Source: Clostridia bacterium
Lineage (GTDB): Bacteria > Bacillota > Clostridia > Lachnospirales > Lachnospiraceae
Direction of reading: 5' to 3'
Length of the DNA: 64,000 nucleotides
NCBI GenBank assembly: GCA_910576205.1
Contig: CAJTHL010000008.1
Location: 115,406 to 179,405 of the forward strand
The notes beneath the pieces are model-generated. The model saw nothing but the letters and a program-made list of their open reading frames with translations, ran no database searches and was not told where the DNA came from. Shown piece by piece: positions 1-8,753 of the stretch; position 1 is the first letter of the stretch; each line of letters opens with the position of its first letter. The position numbers and the translations under genes were made by a program.

Positions 1-195
1 GCCGTAGATACCACAGGGGCAGGCGACACCTTTACAGGAGCTTTCTGTGTGGCCATTGCAGAGGGAAAGAGCATTCCGGAGGCCGTAAGGTTCGGAAACG
101 CGGCCGCAGGCCTGGCCGTGACAAAATACGGCGTCATAGAATCTATTCCCGGCAGGGAAGAGGCCGAAAGCTGCCTGAAAAAAATGGAATCATAA
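1..195 (+). CDS. PfkB-family sugar kinase, C-terminal end (probable ribokinase)
   Basis: Only the last 64 residues are in the window. The opening residues contain the PfkB signature DTTGAGDTFTGAF, whose Asp is the catalytic base and whose GAGD turn forms the anion hole for the ATP phosphates. The following stretch (RFGNAAAGLAVTKYG) is the usual C-terminal helix and strand of ribokinases. It would phosphorylate a sugar, most likely D-ribose, in the cytoplasm. D-ribose pyranase and a ribose-type ABC transporter follow on the same strand, which supports ribokinase over fructokinase. The gene ends 118 bp before rbsD, and a structured element begins 4 nt after its stop. Confidence 0.85.
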   Translation, partial: AVDTTGAGDTFTGAFCVAIAEGKSIPEAVRFGNAAAGLAVTKYGVIESIPGREEAESCLKKMES

Positions 196-199
196 AACA

Positions 200-289
200 G
201 CATCATTCCATAGAATCCCCCGGAGGGATTTCGGGACGGGAAACGGCCGGAAATTCTTCCAGCCCCCAGAGGATTGGGAGGGAGGATGC
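200..289 (+). repeat. Structured leader element, copy A (before rbsD)
   Basis: First of four related elements. The outer stem pairs GCATCATTCC (200-209) with GGGAGGATGC (280-289), 9 of 10 positions including one G-U. The inner stem pairs 222-232 with 250-260, 11 pairs with two G-U. The element ends 23 nt before the rbsD start codon and begins 4 nt after the stop of the upstream kinase gene, so it sits inside a likely operon. See the copies at 30607, 38480 and 44983. Confidence 0.75.
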
Positions 290-312
290 GGAAATTTAAA
301 TGGAGGATAGAG

Positions 313-795
313 ATGAAAAAACATGGCATTTACAACAAGGCCCTTATGACGGCCATTGCTGACATGGGTCATGAGGAGTACATAGTTATCGGAGACGCAG
401 GCGTTCCCATCGCAAAGCCGGAGCAGCGCATTGACCTGGCAATCAGCAAAGACCTGCCAACCATCAGCCAGGTGCTGGATCTGATTATGGATGATCTGAT
501 CTTTGAGGAGGTGATTGTGGCCCAGGAGCAGAAGGACTTTAACCCGGTGCATTTCAGGGATATTGAGGACATGGTACACGCCCGCTACAGCACCATGGAG
601 GTGCAGACTATGCCCCACTACGATTTCTTTGCGGAATACCTGCCTAAGGCAAAATACATTGTCCGCACAGGCAGCCTTATGCCCTGGGGAAATGTGGTGC
701 TGAAGGCGGGCATCGACGCAAAAGTCTGGTTTCAGAAGCCAGGGGTAATCACTCCGGGATTTTATGAGGAGCGGGCCAGCTACGACAACGAGTAG
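313..795 (+). CDS. rbsD: D-ribose pyranase (RbsD/FucU family)
   Basis: A 160-residue cytoplasmic mutarotase that interconverts the pyranose and furanose forms of D-ribose so that ribokinase can use it. The N-terminus MKKHGIYNK, then ADMGHEEYIVIGDAGVPI, matches the RbsD/FucU pattern in which a His and the GDAG(V/L)P strand line the sugar pocket. Family members are usually 130-145 residues, so this one is slightly long. An in-frame ATG exists upstream at 274, but the start at 313 has TGGAGG 6 nt before it and gives the family N-terminus. It lies between the kinase and the transporter genes. Confidence 0.9.
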   Translation: MKKHGIYNKALMTAIADMGHEEYIVIGDAGVPIAKPEQRIDLAISKDLPTISQVLDLIMDDLIFEEVIVAQEQKDFNPVHFRDIEDMVHARYSTMEVQTMPHYDFFAEYLPKAKYIVRTGSLMPWGNVVLKAGIDAKVWFQKPGVITPGFYEERASYDNE

Positions 796-876
796 AAAAT
801 AGGGAAACAAAAGAGAATTCAATGGGGAAACCCTTGAAAATACAGCAAAACATATATAATGTGGAAAGGAGTTTTT

Positions 877-1893
877 ATGAAACGAAAGATGATGGCATTG
901 GCACTTAGCATGGTGATGGCGCTTTCCCTGTGGGCATGCGGCAATTCCTCCAGCGGGGATACCACTCAGGAGGCGTCCGGCCAGACAGCAGAGCCCCAGG
1001 GCGGGGAAGAGGCTTCCGGGGCCGGTGGGGAAGAGACCCCGGAAGCGTACAATATCTCCTTTGTGCTTCACTCCCTGGCAGGTTCCTTCTATACAAAGAT
1101 GGCAGAGGGAGCAGAGGCAGCCGCCAGGGATCTGGGCATTAATGTAACCGTATCCGCCCCCAACACGGCCAGCTCCCTGGACGAGCAGGTCAGCCTGCTG
1201 GAGACAGCGGTTTCTTCCGGGGCAGACGCTATTGCAACCGTTACCTGGGACGCGTCCGGTTTCAACAATGTAATCGCAGAGGCAAATGCAGCCGGAATCC
1301 CAGTGGTATCCTTTAACCAGGCGGCAGAAGGCTGCGGCGCGGCATGCTTTATCGGACAGGACTATGAGACGGCCGGTTATGATCTTGGAAAATACATGTT
1401 TGACCTTATGGGGGGAAAAGGCACCTATATCGTGGCTTCCTGCGGTCCTACGGACGTGGCTCTCATTGCCCGCGAGGCAGGCATTGACGCTGCGGCGGCA
1501 GAGTATCCCGACATTAAAAAGATTACCACCATCGATATCGGAACAGACCTTACAAACGCCTATTCGGTAATCGAGAACGCCTATCTGGCAAACCCGGATG
1601 TGACGGCTATCCTTGGCGTGGATGTGTATTCCGAGGCTATCGGCAGCTTTATTGAGGATTATGAGCTGGAGGGCAAGGTGTATGCGGCCGGATTTGACTT
1701 GACAGAGGGTATGCTGGGTCATATTAAAAACGGAAGCGTGCAGCTTACCGTAGGCCAGAACCCCTTCCTGCAGGGTTACTACTCCGTATATGAGTGCTAC
1801 ATGAATCTGAAATACGGTGTGGATTTCCTGGATATTGACACAGGAGCCCAGATGGTAACAAAGGACAATGTAGAGGACGTTGTTCCGGAATAA
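877..1893 (+). CDS. Sugar ABC transporter substrate-binding lipoprotein (RbsB-like)
   Basis: 338 residues. The N-terminus is a lipoprotein signal: Lys/Arg-rich start, hydrophobic stretch, then LSLWACG with the lipidated Cys at residue 21, followed by a Ser/Thr/Gly/Glu-rich linker to about residue 50. From there the sequence has the type-1 periplasmic-binding fold of RbsB proteins (FVLHSLAGSFYTKMAEGAEAAARDLG, later IPVVSFNQ and GVDVYSEAIG). It would capture a pentose or related sugar outside the membrane for the permease and ATPase that follow. An upstream in-frame ATG at 859 is rejected because AAAGGAG lies 5 nt before 877. A possible TTGAAA/TATAAT pair at 834-860 sits very close to the start. 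Confidence 0.9.
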   Translation: MKRKMMALALSMVMALSLWACGNSSSGDTTQEASGQTAEPQGGEEASGAGGEETPEAYNISFVLHSLAGSFYTKMAEGAEAAARDLGINVTVSAPNTASSLDEQVSLLETAVSSGADAIATVTWDASGFNNVIAEANAAGIPVVSFNQAAEGCGAACFIGQDYETAGYDLGKYMFDLMGGKGTYIVASCGPTDVALIAREAGIDAAAAEYPDIKKITTIDIGTDLTNAYSVIENAYLANPDVTAILGVDVYSEAIGSFIEDYELEGKVYAAGFDLTEGMLGHIKNGSVQLTVGQNPFLQGYYSVYECYMNLKYGVDFLDIDTGAQMVTKDNVEDVVPE

Positions 1894-1916
1894 AGAACAG
1901 GAACCAGAATGCAGAC

Positions 1917-1968
1917 GGGCCGGAGCTGTTTGCCATAATGAAGCTGTTGTGGTGGGGCGCTCCGGCTC
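1917..1968 (+). other. Stem-loop between binding-protein and permease genes
   Basis: GGGCCGGAGC (1917-1926) pairs with GCTCCGGCTC (1959-1968), ten pairs with one G-U, around a 32-nt loop. No U-run follows, so it is not a normal terminator. Stem-loops in this position are known to protect the abundant binding-protein mRNA from 3' decay, and that is the likely role here (inference). Confidence 0.6.
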
Positions 1969-1990
1969 TTCCAACAAAAGAAAGCTGTGA

Positions 1991-2962
1991 ATGATGAATA
2001 CGAAAAAAATGAAATTGACAAATGCACGGGAATTTGGTGTGTTTCTTGTACTGATTATCATAATGGTTATTATGAGTATTGCCTCGCCGGTATTCCTCAA
2101 GACGGCAAATCTCGTGAATATTGTCCGGCAGACGGTGGAGATCGGTATCATGGCTATCGGCATGACCTATCTCATCATTGCGGGAGAGCTGGACCTCTCT
2201 GTGGGTTCCATGTTTGCCACCTGCGCCATGTTCGGCGGACTGCTGTTTAAAAGCCAGATTTTTCCGCCCACCATTGTATTTTTCCTGGTTATGCTCTGCG
2301 GCGTTGCCCTGGGAAGCATCAATGGCCTGTTTGTTACAAGAGTGGGGATCCCTTCCTTTATTGTGACGCTGGGCACCATGAAAATCTACCGGAGCGTTGC
2401 CTATGCCCTGGGAAACGGACAGAGCATCAGCCAGTTTCCGGAGGCGGCCACCAATAGCTGGGTGTGGATGCTGGGGGCAAAGATCGCCGGTGTGCCGGTG
2501 CAGATCTTCATTATGTTCCTTCTCTTTATAGGGGCCCATGTGCTTCTGAAAAAGACCGTCTATGGCTACCGGGTTTACGCCACTGGCGGAAATGACAGGG
2601 CGGCGCATCTCTCCGGCGTCAATGTGAAAAACACGCGCCTTGTGGCTTTTGCCATGATGGGAGCCCTCTGTGCCATCGCTGCCCTTATCAGCACGGCCTA
2701 TCTGAATACGGTGACTACCACCAGCGGCGAGGGGCGTGAGATGGACGCTATCGCAGCCGTAATCTTAGGCGGGGCAGCCTTAAGCGGAGGCCGCGGTACG
2801 ATCCCTGGCACCTTCCTGGGAGCCATCATAATGGCAACCGTGAAAAACGGCATGGTGCTCTTAAACGTACCGGTGTTCTGGCAGGACGGTTTTATCGGCT
2901 CGGTTGTAATTATCGCAGTGCTGATTGACACGCTGTTTCATCGCAAAGACGTGAAAAGGTAG
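1991..2962 (+). CDS. Sugar ABC transporter permease (RbsC family)
   Basis: 323 residues, nearly all hydrophobic, with about eight to ten membrane segments. The region ITYLIIAGELDLSVG-like (GMTYLIIAGELDLSVGSMFA, about residues 57-76) and the later EGREMDAIAAVILGG are hallmarks of the BPD_transp_2 family used by ribose, xylose and AI-2 importers. It would form the transmembrane channel, probably as a homodimer. The ribosome site is weak; ATG codons at 1991 and 1994 are both possible. The stop overlaps the ribosome site of the ATPase gene 8 bp downstream, so the two are translationally linked. Confidence 0.93.
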   Translation: MMNTKKMKLTNAREFGVFLVLIIIMVIMSIASPVFLKTANLVNIVRQTVEIGIMAIGMTYLIIAGELDLSVGSMFATCAMFGGLLFKSQIFPPTIVFFLVMLCGVALGSINGLFVTRVGIPSFIVTLGTMKIYRSVAYALGNGQSISQFPEAATNSWVWMLGAKIAGVPVQIFIMFLLFIGAHVLLKKTVYGYRVYATGGNDRAAHLSGVNVKNTRLVAFAMMGALCAIAALISTAYLNTVTTTSGEGREMDAIAAVILGGAALSGGRGTIPGTFLGAIIMATVKNGMVLLNVPVFWQDGFIGSVVIIAVLIDTLFHRKDVKR

Positions 2963-2970
2963 GTGATCGT

Positions 2971-4458
2971 ATGGCGCCTGTAATTGAATTTAAAAATATT
3001 ACGAAACGCTTCGGCGGTACGGTGGCCTTAAATAAGGTTTCCTTTTCCGTGGAAAAGGGGGAGGTTCACTGTCTCTGCGGGGAGAACGGCGCGGGAAAAT
3101 CCACCTTGATAAATCTCTGCGGCGGCGTGTTCCAGCCTACGGAAGGGCAGATTTATATCAAGGGCAACCCTGAAAATATCTCTTCCATAAAAAAATCGGA
3201 AAAACTGGGATTTTCCATTGTTCACCAGGAGGTGCCCCTGTGTCTGAACATGAGCATTGCCCACAACATTTTCCTGGGCTCCCAGGAGGCGGTAAAGGGC
3301 GTATTCCTGAATGAGAAGCATATGAACGAAAAGACCGAGGAGCTTCTGGCCATGTTTCATCTGAAGGTGAAGCCTACCACCCTGCTGGAATCCCTAAGTA
3401 TTGCAGAGCAGTCGGTGGTACAGATCGCCAAGGCCGTGTACTTTCAGCCGGAGATTCTGATTCTGGACGAGCCTACGGCGGCCCTCACCAATGACCAGAG
3501 AGAGGTTATGTTTGGGGTGGTCCGAAAGCTTGTTAAGGAGAGACAGACAACGGTGCTCTATGTAAGTCACAGGCTGGAGGAAGTCATGGAGCTGGGAGAC
3601 CGGGTGACGGTATTCCGGGACGGTCAGTTTGTGACCACAAAAGGCATTTCCGAGGTCACCATGGACGATATTGTGTCCCTAATGGTAGGCCGGGAGATCG
3701 ACAAATCAGACTGGGGCAGGAGCTTTGCCACGGACACGGAGCTCTTATCCGTAAAGGGCCTGTGCAACGGAAAGAAATTCCAGAATATCAGCTTTTCCCT
3801 TCATAGGGGAGAGATTGTGGGCCTGGCGGGCTTTGTGGGCGCGGGCCGCACGGAAGTGCTTATGTCTATCTTCGGCGCAGACAAACTGGACAGCGGGGAG
3901 ATCTTTATCAAGGGAGAGAAGGTTTCTATCAGAAAGCCTGGAGACGCCATCCGCCACGGCATCAGCTTAATTCCCGAGAACAGAAGGGACGACGGCCTGG
4001 TTACAAGTATGTCCATCAGGGAAAATGCCCAGCTTACGGTTCTCGATCAGATCTCGGACAAGGGCTTTCTGAATAAGGGGAAGGCAAAAGCCCTTATGGA
4101 GCGCATGATTGCCCGGTATTCCATCAAGATCGGAGGCATGGACGACGGGATTCTCACCTTAAGCGGCGGAAACCAGCAGAAGGTAGTCATCGCTAAGTGG
4201 ATCGGAAACGACCCGGAAATCCTGCTGTGCGACGAGCCTACCAGAGGCATCGACGTGGGCGCCAAAGCCGAGGTGTATGCTATTTTACGTGATATTGCAA
4301 AGGAGGGTATCGGCGTGCTGTTGGTGTCGTCGGAGCTTCCGGAGCTGTTAGCCCTGTGCGACCGTATTCTGGTAATGCACGAGGGACGTCTCACAGGTGA
4401 GGTTTCCAGGGAGGAGGCCTCGGAAGAACTGATTATGAAATACGCGGCGGCTCTGTAA
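2971..4458 (+). CDS. Sugar ABC transporter double ATPase (RbsA family)
   Basis: 495 residues with two fused nucleotide-binding domains. Domain 1 has Walker A GENGAGKST, a degenerate signature (LSIAEQSVVQIAKAV) and Walker B ILILDEPTAAL. Domain 2 has a degenerate Walker A (GFVGAGRTEVL), a full signature LSGGNQQKVVIAKW and Walker B ILLCDEPTRGID. This asymmetry is normal for RbsA/MglA proteins, where one site is catalytically weaker. It powers the importer formed with the upstream permease and binding protein. It is the last gene of the operon; a hairpin terminator follows. Confidence 0.94.
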   Translation: MAPVIEFKNITKRFGGTVALNKVSFSVEKGEVHCLCGENGAGKSTLINLCGGVFQPTEGQIYIKGNPENISSIKKSEKLGFSIVHQEVPLCLNMSIAHNIFLGSQEAVKGVFLNEKHMNEKTEELLAMFHLKVKPTTLLESLSIAEQSVVQIAKAVYFQPEILILDEPTAALTNDQREVMFGVVRKLVKERQTTVLYVSHRLEEVMELGDRVTVFRDGQFVTTKGISEVTMDDIVSLMVGREIDKSDWGRSFATDTELLSVKGLCNGKKFQNISFSLHRGEIVGLAGFVGAGRTEVLMSIFGADKLDSGEIFIKGEKVSIRKPGDAIRHGISLIPENRRDDGLVTSMSIRENAQLTVLDQISDKGFLNKGKAKALMERMIARYSIKIGGMDDGILTLSGGNQQKVVIAKWIGNDPEILLCDEPTRGIDVGAKAEVYAILRDIAKEGIGVLLVSSELPELLALCDRILVMHEGRLTGEVSREEASEELIMKYAAAL

Positions 4459-4481
4459 GACAGAATTTTTTATAAAACCAT

Positions 4482-4523
4482 AAAAACATCTGGCAGCTCC
4501 CATAAGAGAAGCCGGATGTTTTT
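4482..4523 (+). terminator. Terminator of the ribose-type operon
   Basis: AAAAACATCTGGC (4482-4494) pairs with GCCGGATGTTTTT (4511-4523) with one G-U, and the second arm carries the T-run. It lies just after the ATPase gene. Confidence 0.85.
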
Positions 4524-4649
4524 GTGCAGAGGCGTAGACGGATGCATAGAGGAGGCTGTGAGGACATGGCAGGATAGCAAAATAAAAACCAGGATATACT
4601 AAGGCATAAGAACAGGTCATTTATTATAGTAGACAAGGAGAAAATTCTT

Positions 4650-5639
4650 ATGCTGAAAATTTTATTTTACGACACAAAAAGCTATGACGAGGAATCCTTT
4701 GAGAGAAGGCGGAAGGAATATCCGGGAATCCATATTGATTACCTGAAATCCACCCTGGGGCCCAGGACGGCCCGGCTGGCCCGGGGATATGATGCGGTCT
4801 GCGCCTTTGTAAACTGCGATATCGGAACCGAGACCATTGAGACGCTCCATGAACAGGGCGTAGGCCTGATTCTGATGCGGTGCGCGGGCTTTAATAATGT
4901 GGATATCCATAAGGCTAAGGCCTGCGGCATCCGGGTGCTGCGCGTGCCGGGGTATTCCCCTGAGGCAGTGGCGGAGCATGCCATAGGGCTGGCGCTGGCG
5001 GCCAACCGGAAAATTCACAAGGCCTATGTGCGGGTCCGGGAGAACGACTTCAGCTTAAACGGAATGCTGGGCTTTAACTTCTTTGAAAAAACAGCAGGCA
5101 TTGTGGGAACAGGGAAAATCGGCGCGGCCATGGCCCGGCTTTGCTATGGTTTTGGTATGAAGGTGCTGGCCTATGACAGATACCCCAATTCCTCCCTGGA
5201 TTTTGTCACCTATGTGTCCCTGGAGGAACTGCTGTCCGCAAGCGATCTTATATCCCTCCACTGTCCGCTGACCGACGACACCTACCACCTTATCAACCGG
5301 GAAACCATACGCAAAATGAAGGACGGGGTTGTCCTGGTCAACACTTCCCGGGGCGGCCTGGTTAAGACGGACGATCTTATTGAGGGAATACGGGCGCGGA
5401 AATTTTTTGCCGTAGGGCTGGATGTGTATGAAGAAGAAAAGAAAAACGTATACGAGGACCGCTCCGATGAAATCCTGGAGAGCTCCGTGACGGCCCGCCT
5501 CCTGTCCTTCCCCAATGTGGTAATTACCTCCCACCAGGGCTTTTTTACCCAGGAGGCATTGTCAGCCATCAGCGAGACGACCCTTGGCAATGCGCAGGCA
5601 TACCAGAAAGGAGAGGTTACAGGAAACGAGGTGGAATAA
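4650..5639 (+). CDS. D-lactate dehydrogenase-like 2-hydroxyacid dehydrogenase
   Basis: 329 residues, the normal length for the family. It would reduce a 2-keto acid such as pyruvate to the D-2-hydroxy acid with NADH. The NAD site shows as GIVGTGKIG (about residues 150-158). The catalytic triad is visible: Arg234 in NTSRGG, Glu in DVYEEE (261-263) and His295 in TSHQGFFT. The TSHQGFFT end and overall length resemble D-lactate dehydrogenase more than glycerate dehydrogenase. The ribosome site AAGGAG lies before the ATG. It is transcribed alone, between the sugar operon and the convergent chemoreceptor gene; substrate is not certain. Confidence 0.88.
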   Translation: MLKILFYDTKSYDEESFERRRKEYPGIHIDYLKSTLGPRTARLARGYDAVCAFVNCDIGTETIETLHEQGVGLILMRCAGFNNVDIHKAKACGIRVLRVPGYSPEAVAEHAIGLALAANRKIHKAYVRVRENDFSLNGMLGFNFFEKTAGIVGTGKIGAAMARLCYGFGMKVLAYDRYPNSSLDFVTYVSLEELLSASDLISLHCPLTDDTYHLINRETIRKMKDGVVLVNTSRGGLVKTDDLIEGIRARKFFAVGLDVYEEEKKNVYEDRSDEILESSVTARLLSFPNVVITSHQGFFTQEALSAISETTLGNAQAYQKGEVTGNEVE

Positions 5640-5646
5640 TAGCTAA

Positions 5647-7323
5647 TTAATTCATATTGCGCAGCCTGAAGGAGCCCATCAGGTTTTTGAGCAGCCCTGC
5701 CTGGGTGGACATCTCCTCACTGGCAGCGGCACATTCTTCACTGGTTGCAGAATTGTTCTGGACTACGGAAGAAATATGGTCGATGCCGTCGGTTATCTGG
5801 GAAATAGCCGCAGTCTGCTTTTCTACGGCTTCCACAACGATGGCCATCTTGGAGGTTACGCTACCGGCAATCTGGTTGGTCTGTTCCAGCGACTCTGTTA
5901 CCTTGCTGACCGCATGACTTCCCTCTGTGACGGCGGTGATGGCACTCTCGATAAGCTCCTTTGTAGCCTGTGTGGCCTCATCGGATTTGGAGGCAAGATT
6001 GCTTACCTCATCGGCCACGACGGCGAAGCCTTTTCCGGCGGAACCTGCCCGGGCAGCTTCCACGGCGGCATTTAGGGCGAGAATATTGATCTGGAAAGCG
6101 ATATTCTCAATGGTGGATATGATGGTGCTGATTTTCTTTGAGGTTCTGGAAATGTTTTCCATAGCCACGTTAAGCTCTTTCACGCATTCCATGCTGAGGC
6201 CAAGCTGGGAGCCTACCTGGTTTACAAATCCTCCGGCTTCTGCGGCGGCGGAAGAGGTCCTCTGGGCGCTAACGGAAATTTCTGCGATGGTAGCGGAGAT
6301 CTCCTGGACGGAGCTGGCCTGCTCGGCTGCTCCCTGGGCCAGAGCCTGGGCGCTGCTGGACACCTGCTCAGAGCCTGCGGAAACCTGGCCCGCGCTGGTG
6401 GTAATCTGGCCCATGGTGGTATTTAAAGCGGCCTGGATGCTGTCCAGGGATTTCTTAATGGACTGGAAATCCCCCATATAGTCCTGGGCAGCGCTCTGGG
6501 TAAGATTGCTGCTGGCGATGGAGCCCAGCACATCATCGATTTCTCCGATATATGACCGGAGACGCTGAATGGTATCCTTAAAAATCTGGCCCAGCACGCC
6601 GATTTCATCGTTGGATCGGATGCTGATGTGTACGTCTTCCCCGGTGGTAAGTCCCAGATCGCCTCTTTCCAGCCGTCTGGCTACCTGGGTGATCTCCCCC
6701 AGAGGATCTGAGATGCTTTTTTTCAGATAAGCGGCCAGGAATCCGGCGCAGATTATAATAGCGGCAATACTGGCCACGATTGCCAGGGTAATCACGCGGG
6801 CAGATTCCTTTGTGGCATCGGCCGTGGATATTCCGGCAAAGATCAAGCCGGTAACCTGGCCGTCGCTCCCTTTTGTGGGAACATAGGAGCAGAGGTAACG
6901 CTCCCCCAGAATGGTTGCTTCCCCTACGTAAGACTGGCCTTGCTGAAGTACAATAGGTATTAGATCGGATGACAATTTTGTACCTACCGCCCGCTGCCCG
7001 TTCTGGGTCACGGTGCTGTAAGCACGGGTATCGCCCTCAAAAATAGTAAATTCACAGTTCATACGGCTCTTCAGGTTATCCAGCACCTGATTTGGATCCT
7101 CATCACCGGACAGCCGTTCCAGTTCATGAGCCAGCACGCTGGTGCCGTTGGTGCAGCGCTCTTCCTGCATCCGGGTAACCAGAGAATTGAACATAAGGAC
7201 GCATATGGTCATGGCCAACACGACAGAAACCGCCTGCATAAGCGCTGCCACACAGCCGATTTTCAGTCCAATTCTTCTGTATTTTCCGTTTTTCTCTCCC
7301 ATAGGTATTTGGACTTCTTCCAT
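5647..7323 (-). CDS. Methyl-accepting chemotaxis protein
   Basis: 558 residues. Order: transmembrane helix at about 19-41, an extracellular single-Cache-type sensor (about 45-175, with [15 protein letters not shown]), a second transmembrane helix (about 180-202), a HAMP domain, and a long cytoplasmic signalling coiled coil. The hairpin tip carries the conserved [21 protein letters not shown]. It binds CheA and CheW in the membrane array and relays an unknown small ligand signal. No C-terminal methyltransferase-tether pentapeptide is seen. The start is set by AGGAGG 10 nt upstream on the minus strand. It converges on the dehydrogenase gene with only 7 bp between stops. Confidence 0.95.
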   Translation of the reverse strand: MEEVQIPMGEKNGKYRRIGLKIGCVAALMQAVSVVLAMTICVLMFNSLVTRMQEERCTNGTSVLAHELERLSGDEDPNQVLDNLKSRMNCEFTIFEGDTRAYSTVTQNGQRAVGTKLSSDLIPIVLQQGQSYVGEATILGERYLCSYVPTKGSDGQVTGLIFAGISTADATKESARVITLAIVASIAAIIICAGFLAAYLKKSISDPLGEITQVARRLERGDLGLTTGEDVHISIRSNDEIGVLGQIFKDTIQRLRSYIGEIDDVLGSIASSNLTQSAAQDYMGDFQSIKKSLDSIQAALNTTMGQITTSAGQVSAGSEQVSSSAQALAQGAAEQASSVQEISATIAEISVSAQRTSSAAAEAGGFVNQVGSQLGLSMECVKELNVAMENISRTSKKISTIISTIENIAFQINILALNAAVEAARAGSAGKGFAVVADEVSNLASKSDEATQATKELIESAITAVTEGSHAVSKVTESLEQTNQIAGSVTSKMAIVVEAVEKQTAAISQITDGIDHISSVVQNNSATSEECAAASEEMSTQAGLLKNLMGSFRLRNMN

Positions 7324-7384
7324 CTTCCGGTTCCTCCTGTATTTAATAAAAATAATAGCTGGCGCCCGACGGCGTATCCAGAAT

Positions 7385-7413
7385 ATTATAGCACGGGACA
7401 GGAGGTTTCGGAA
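7385..7413 (-). promoter_or_regulatory. Promoter of the chemoreceptor gene
   Basis: On the minus strand, TATAAT (7385-7390) is preceded by TGC (extended -10) and by a weak -35, TTCCGA (7408-7413), with a 17-nt spacer. Confidence 0.55.
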
Positions 7414-7519
7414 TACTGTTTTTCATAATTTTTTGGAGAAATTATGACGAAAAAATTAAGAAAATATACCAAAAAATTTACACGGCAGGACAGGAGGTTT
7501 TTAAAAGAAGGATAATAGG

Positions 7520-7549
7520 TTGACGGAGCATTGGGAGATAGGGTAGAAT
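7520..7549 (+). promoter_or_regulatory. Promoter of uxuA-uxuB
   Basis: TTGACG (7520-7525) and TAGAAT (7544-7549) with an 18-nt spacer, 68 bp before uxuA. The 294-bp gap 7324-7617 otherwise holds the divergent chemoreceptor promoter, an AT-rich stretch, and a 13-bp direct repeat (GGACAGGAGGTTT at 7396 and 7488). Confidence 0.6.
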
Positions 7550-7617
7550 GTAGGGAGGCCTGGAAAAATCCAGGCGTTTCCACAGGAATTCCAGCATAAA
7601 TATGGAGGAAAGAGACT

Positions 7618-8703
7618 ATGAAAATGACATTTCGCTGGTACGGAGAGGGACGCGACGCCATTTCCCTTAAATACATCCGTCAGATACCCGGCTGCAGCGG
7701 TCTTATGGGCGTTCTGGATGAGAAAGCCGCGGGCGAGGTCTGGGAGGAAGAGGAAATCCGCGCCTATGTGGAGCATGTCCACCAGGCAGGGCTTCAGGTG
7801 GAGGTGATCGAGAGCGTTAATGTTCACGAGGATATCAAGCTTGGCCTTCCCACCCGGGACCAGTATATAGAGAATTATAAGATCTGCATCCGCAACCTGG
7901 CAAAATACGGCGTGAAAGTCATCGTATATAACTTTATGCCTGTGCTGGACTGGCTTCGGACGGATCTGGCAAGGGAAATTCCCGAGGACGGCAGCAACAG
8001 CCTGTACTTTGACGAGAAGGAACTGGGAAACATGACGCCCATGGAGGTGGTGCAGAGAACGGCGGCGGCCTCGGGGGGATTCAGTCTGCCAGGCTGGGAG
8101 CCGGAGCGTCTTGCTGATCTTGAGCGGGTGATGGAGCTTTATAAAAGTGTGGATGAAGAGAAGCTTCTTGAAAATTTCAAATATTTCCTGGATGCGGTGA
8201 TTCCGGTCTGCGAGGAAACCGGCATTGTGATGGCCTGCCACCCGGACGATCCCGGCTGGCCCATTTTCGGACTGCCCCGACTGGCCCACGATCAGGAGGG
8301 ATACGACAGGATCCTTGCCCTCCGTGACAGTCCTTCCAATACGGTATGTCTCTGCACGGGCTCCCTGGGCAGCAACGTACAAAACGACATTCCGGCCATG
8401 ATCCGCCATTTCGGCCGGAGAAACCGTATCGGCTGCCTTCATGTGCGCAATGTAAAGCATCTGGGCAGCGACCGCTGCTTCCGGGAATCCAGCCATCTGT
8501 CGGCGGACGGGGATCTGGATATGTACGAGATTATGCGGGCCGTTTACGAGACCTGCCCGGATACCTATATCCGCCCCGACCACGGACGGATGATCTGGGA
8601 CGAGGTGGGACGCCCCGGCTATGGCCTTTATGACCGGGCCCTGGGAATCGCCTATCTCAACGGCCTCTGGGAGGCAATCAGTAAAAATGAAAGAGCAAAA
8701 TAA
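7618..8703 (+). CDS. uxuA: Mannonate dehydratase
   Basis: 361 residues, full family length. It dehydrates D-mannonate to 2-keto-3-deoxygluconate in hexuronate catabolism, using a divalent metal in a TIM barrel. The N-terminus MKMTFRWYG and the blocks MACHPDDPGWPIFGLPR and FPEDNA-equivalent C-terminal RPDHGRMIWDE are characteristic of UxuA and include probable metal ligands (Cys/His/Asp). A good ribosome site (TATGGAGG) precedes the ATG. It is followed 50 bp later by uxuB, the preceding step of the pathway, so the pair forms one unit. An isomerase and KDG kinase/aldolase are not in the window. Confidence 0.95.
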   Translation: MKMTFRWYGEGRDAISLKYIRQIPGCSGLMGVLDEKAAGEVWEEEEIRAYVEHVHQAGLQVEVIESVNVHEDIKLGLPTRDQYIENYKICIRNLAKYGVKVIVYNFMPVLDWLRTDLAREIPEDGSNSLYFDEKELGNMTPMEVVQRTAAASGGFSLPGWEPERLADLERVMELYKSVDEEKLLENFKYFLDAVIPVCEETGIVMACHPDDPGWPIFGLPRLAHDQEGYDRILALRDSPSNTVCLCTGSLGSNVQNDIPAMIRHFGRRNRIGCLHVRNVKHLGSDRCFRESSHLSADGDLDMYEIMRAVYETCPDTYIRPDHGRMIWDEVGRPGYGLYDRALGIAYLNGLWEAISKNERAK

Positions 8704-8753
8704 AAAATAACCGGCGTCTGCCCGGATGGGTTTTAATTAAAGGGGTATTTCAT

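Noticed and set aside
190..2163. Minus-strand open frame of 657 codons
   Set aside because: It lies opposite rbsD, the binding-protein gene and part of the permease, all with clear families and ribosome sites. The translation has no recognised motif and is rich in His/Cys/Gly from GC-rich antisense phase.
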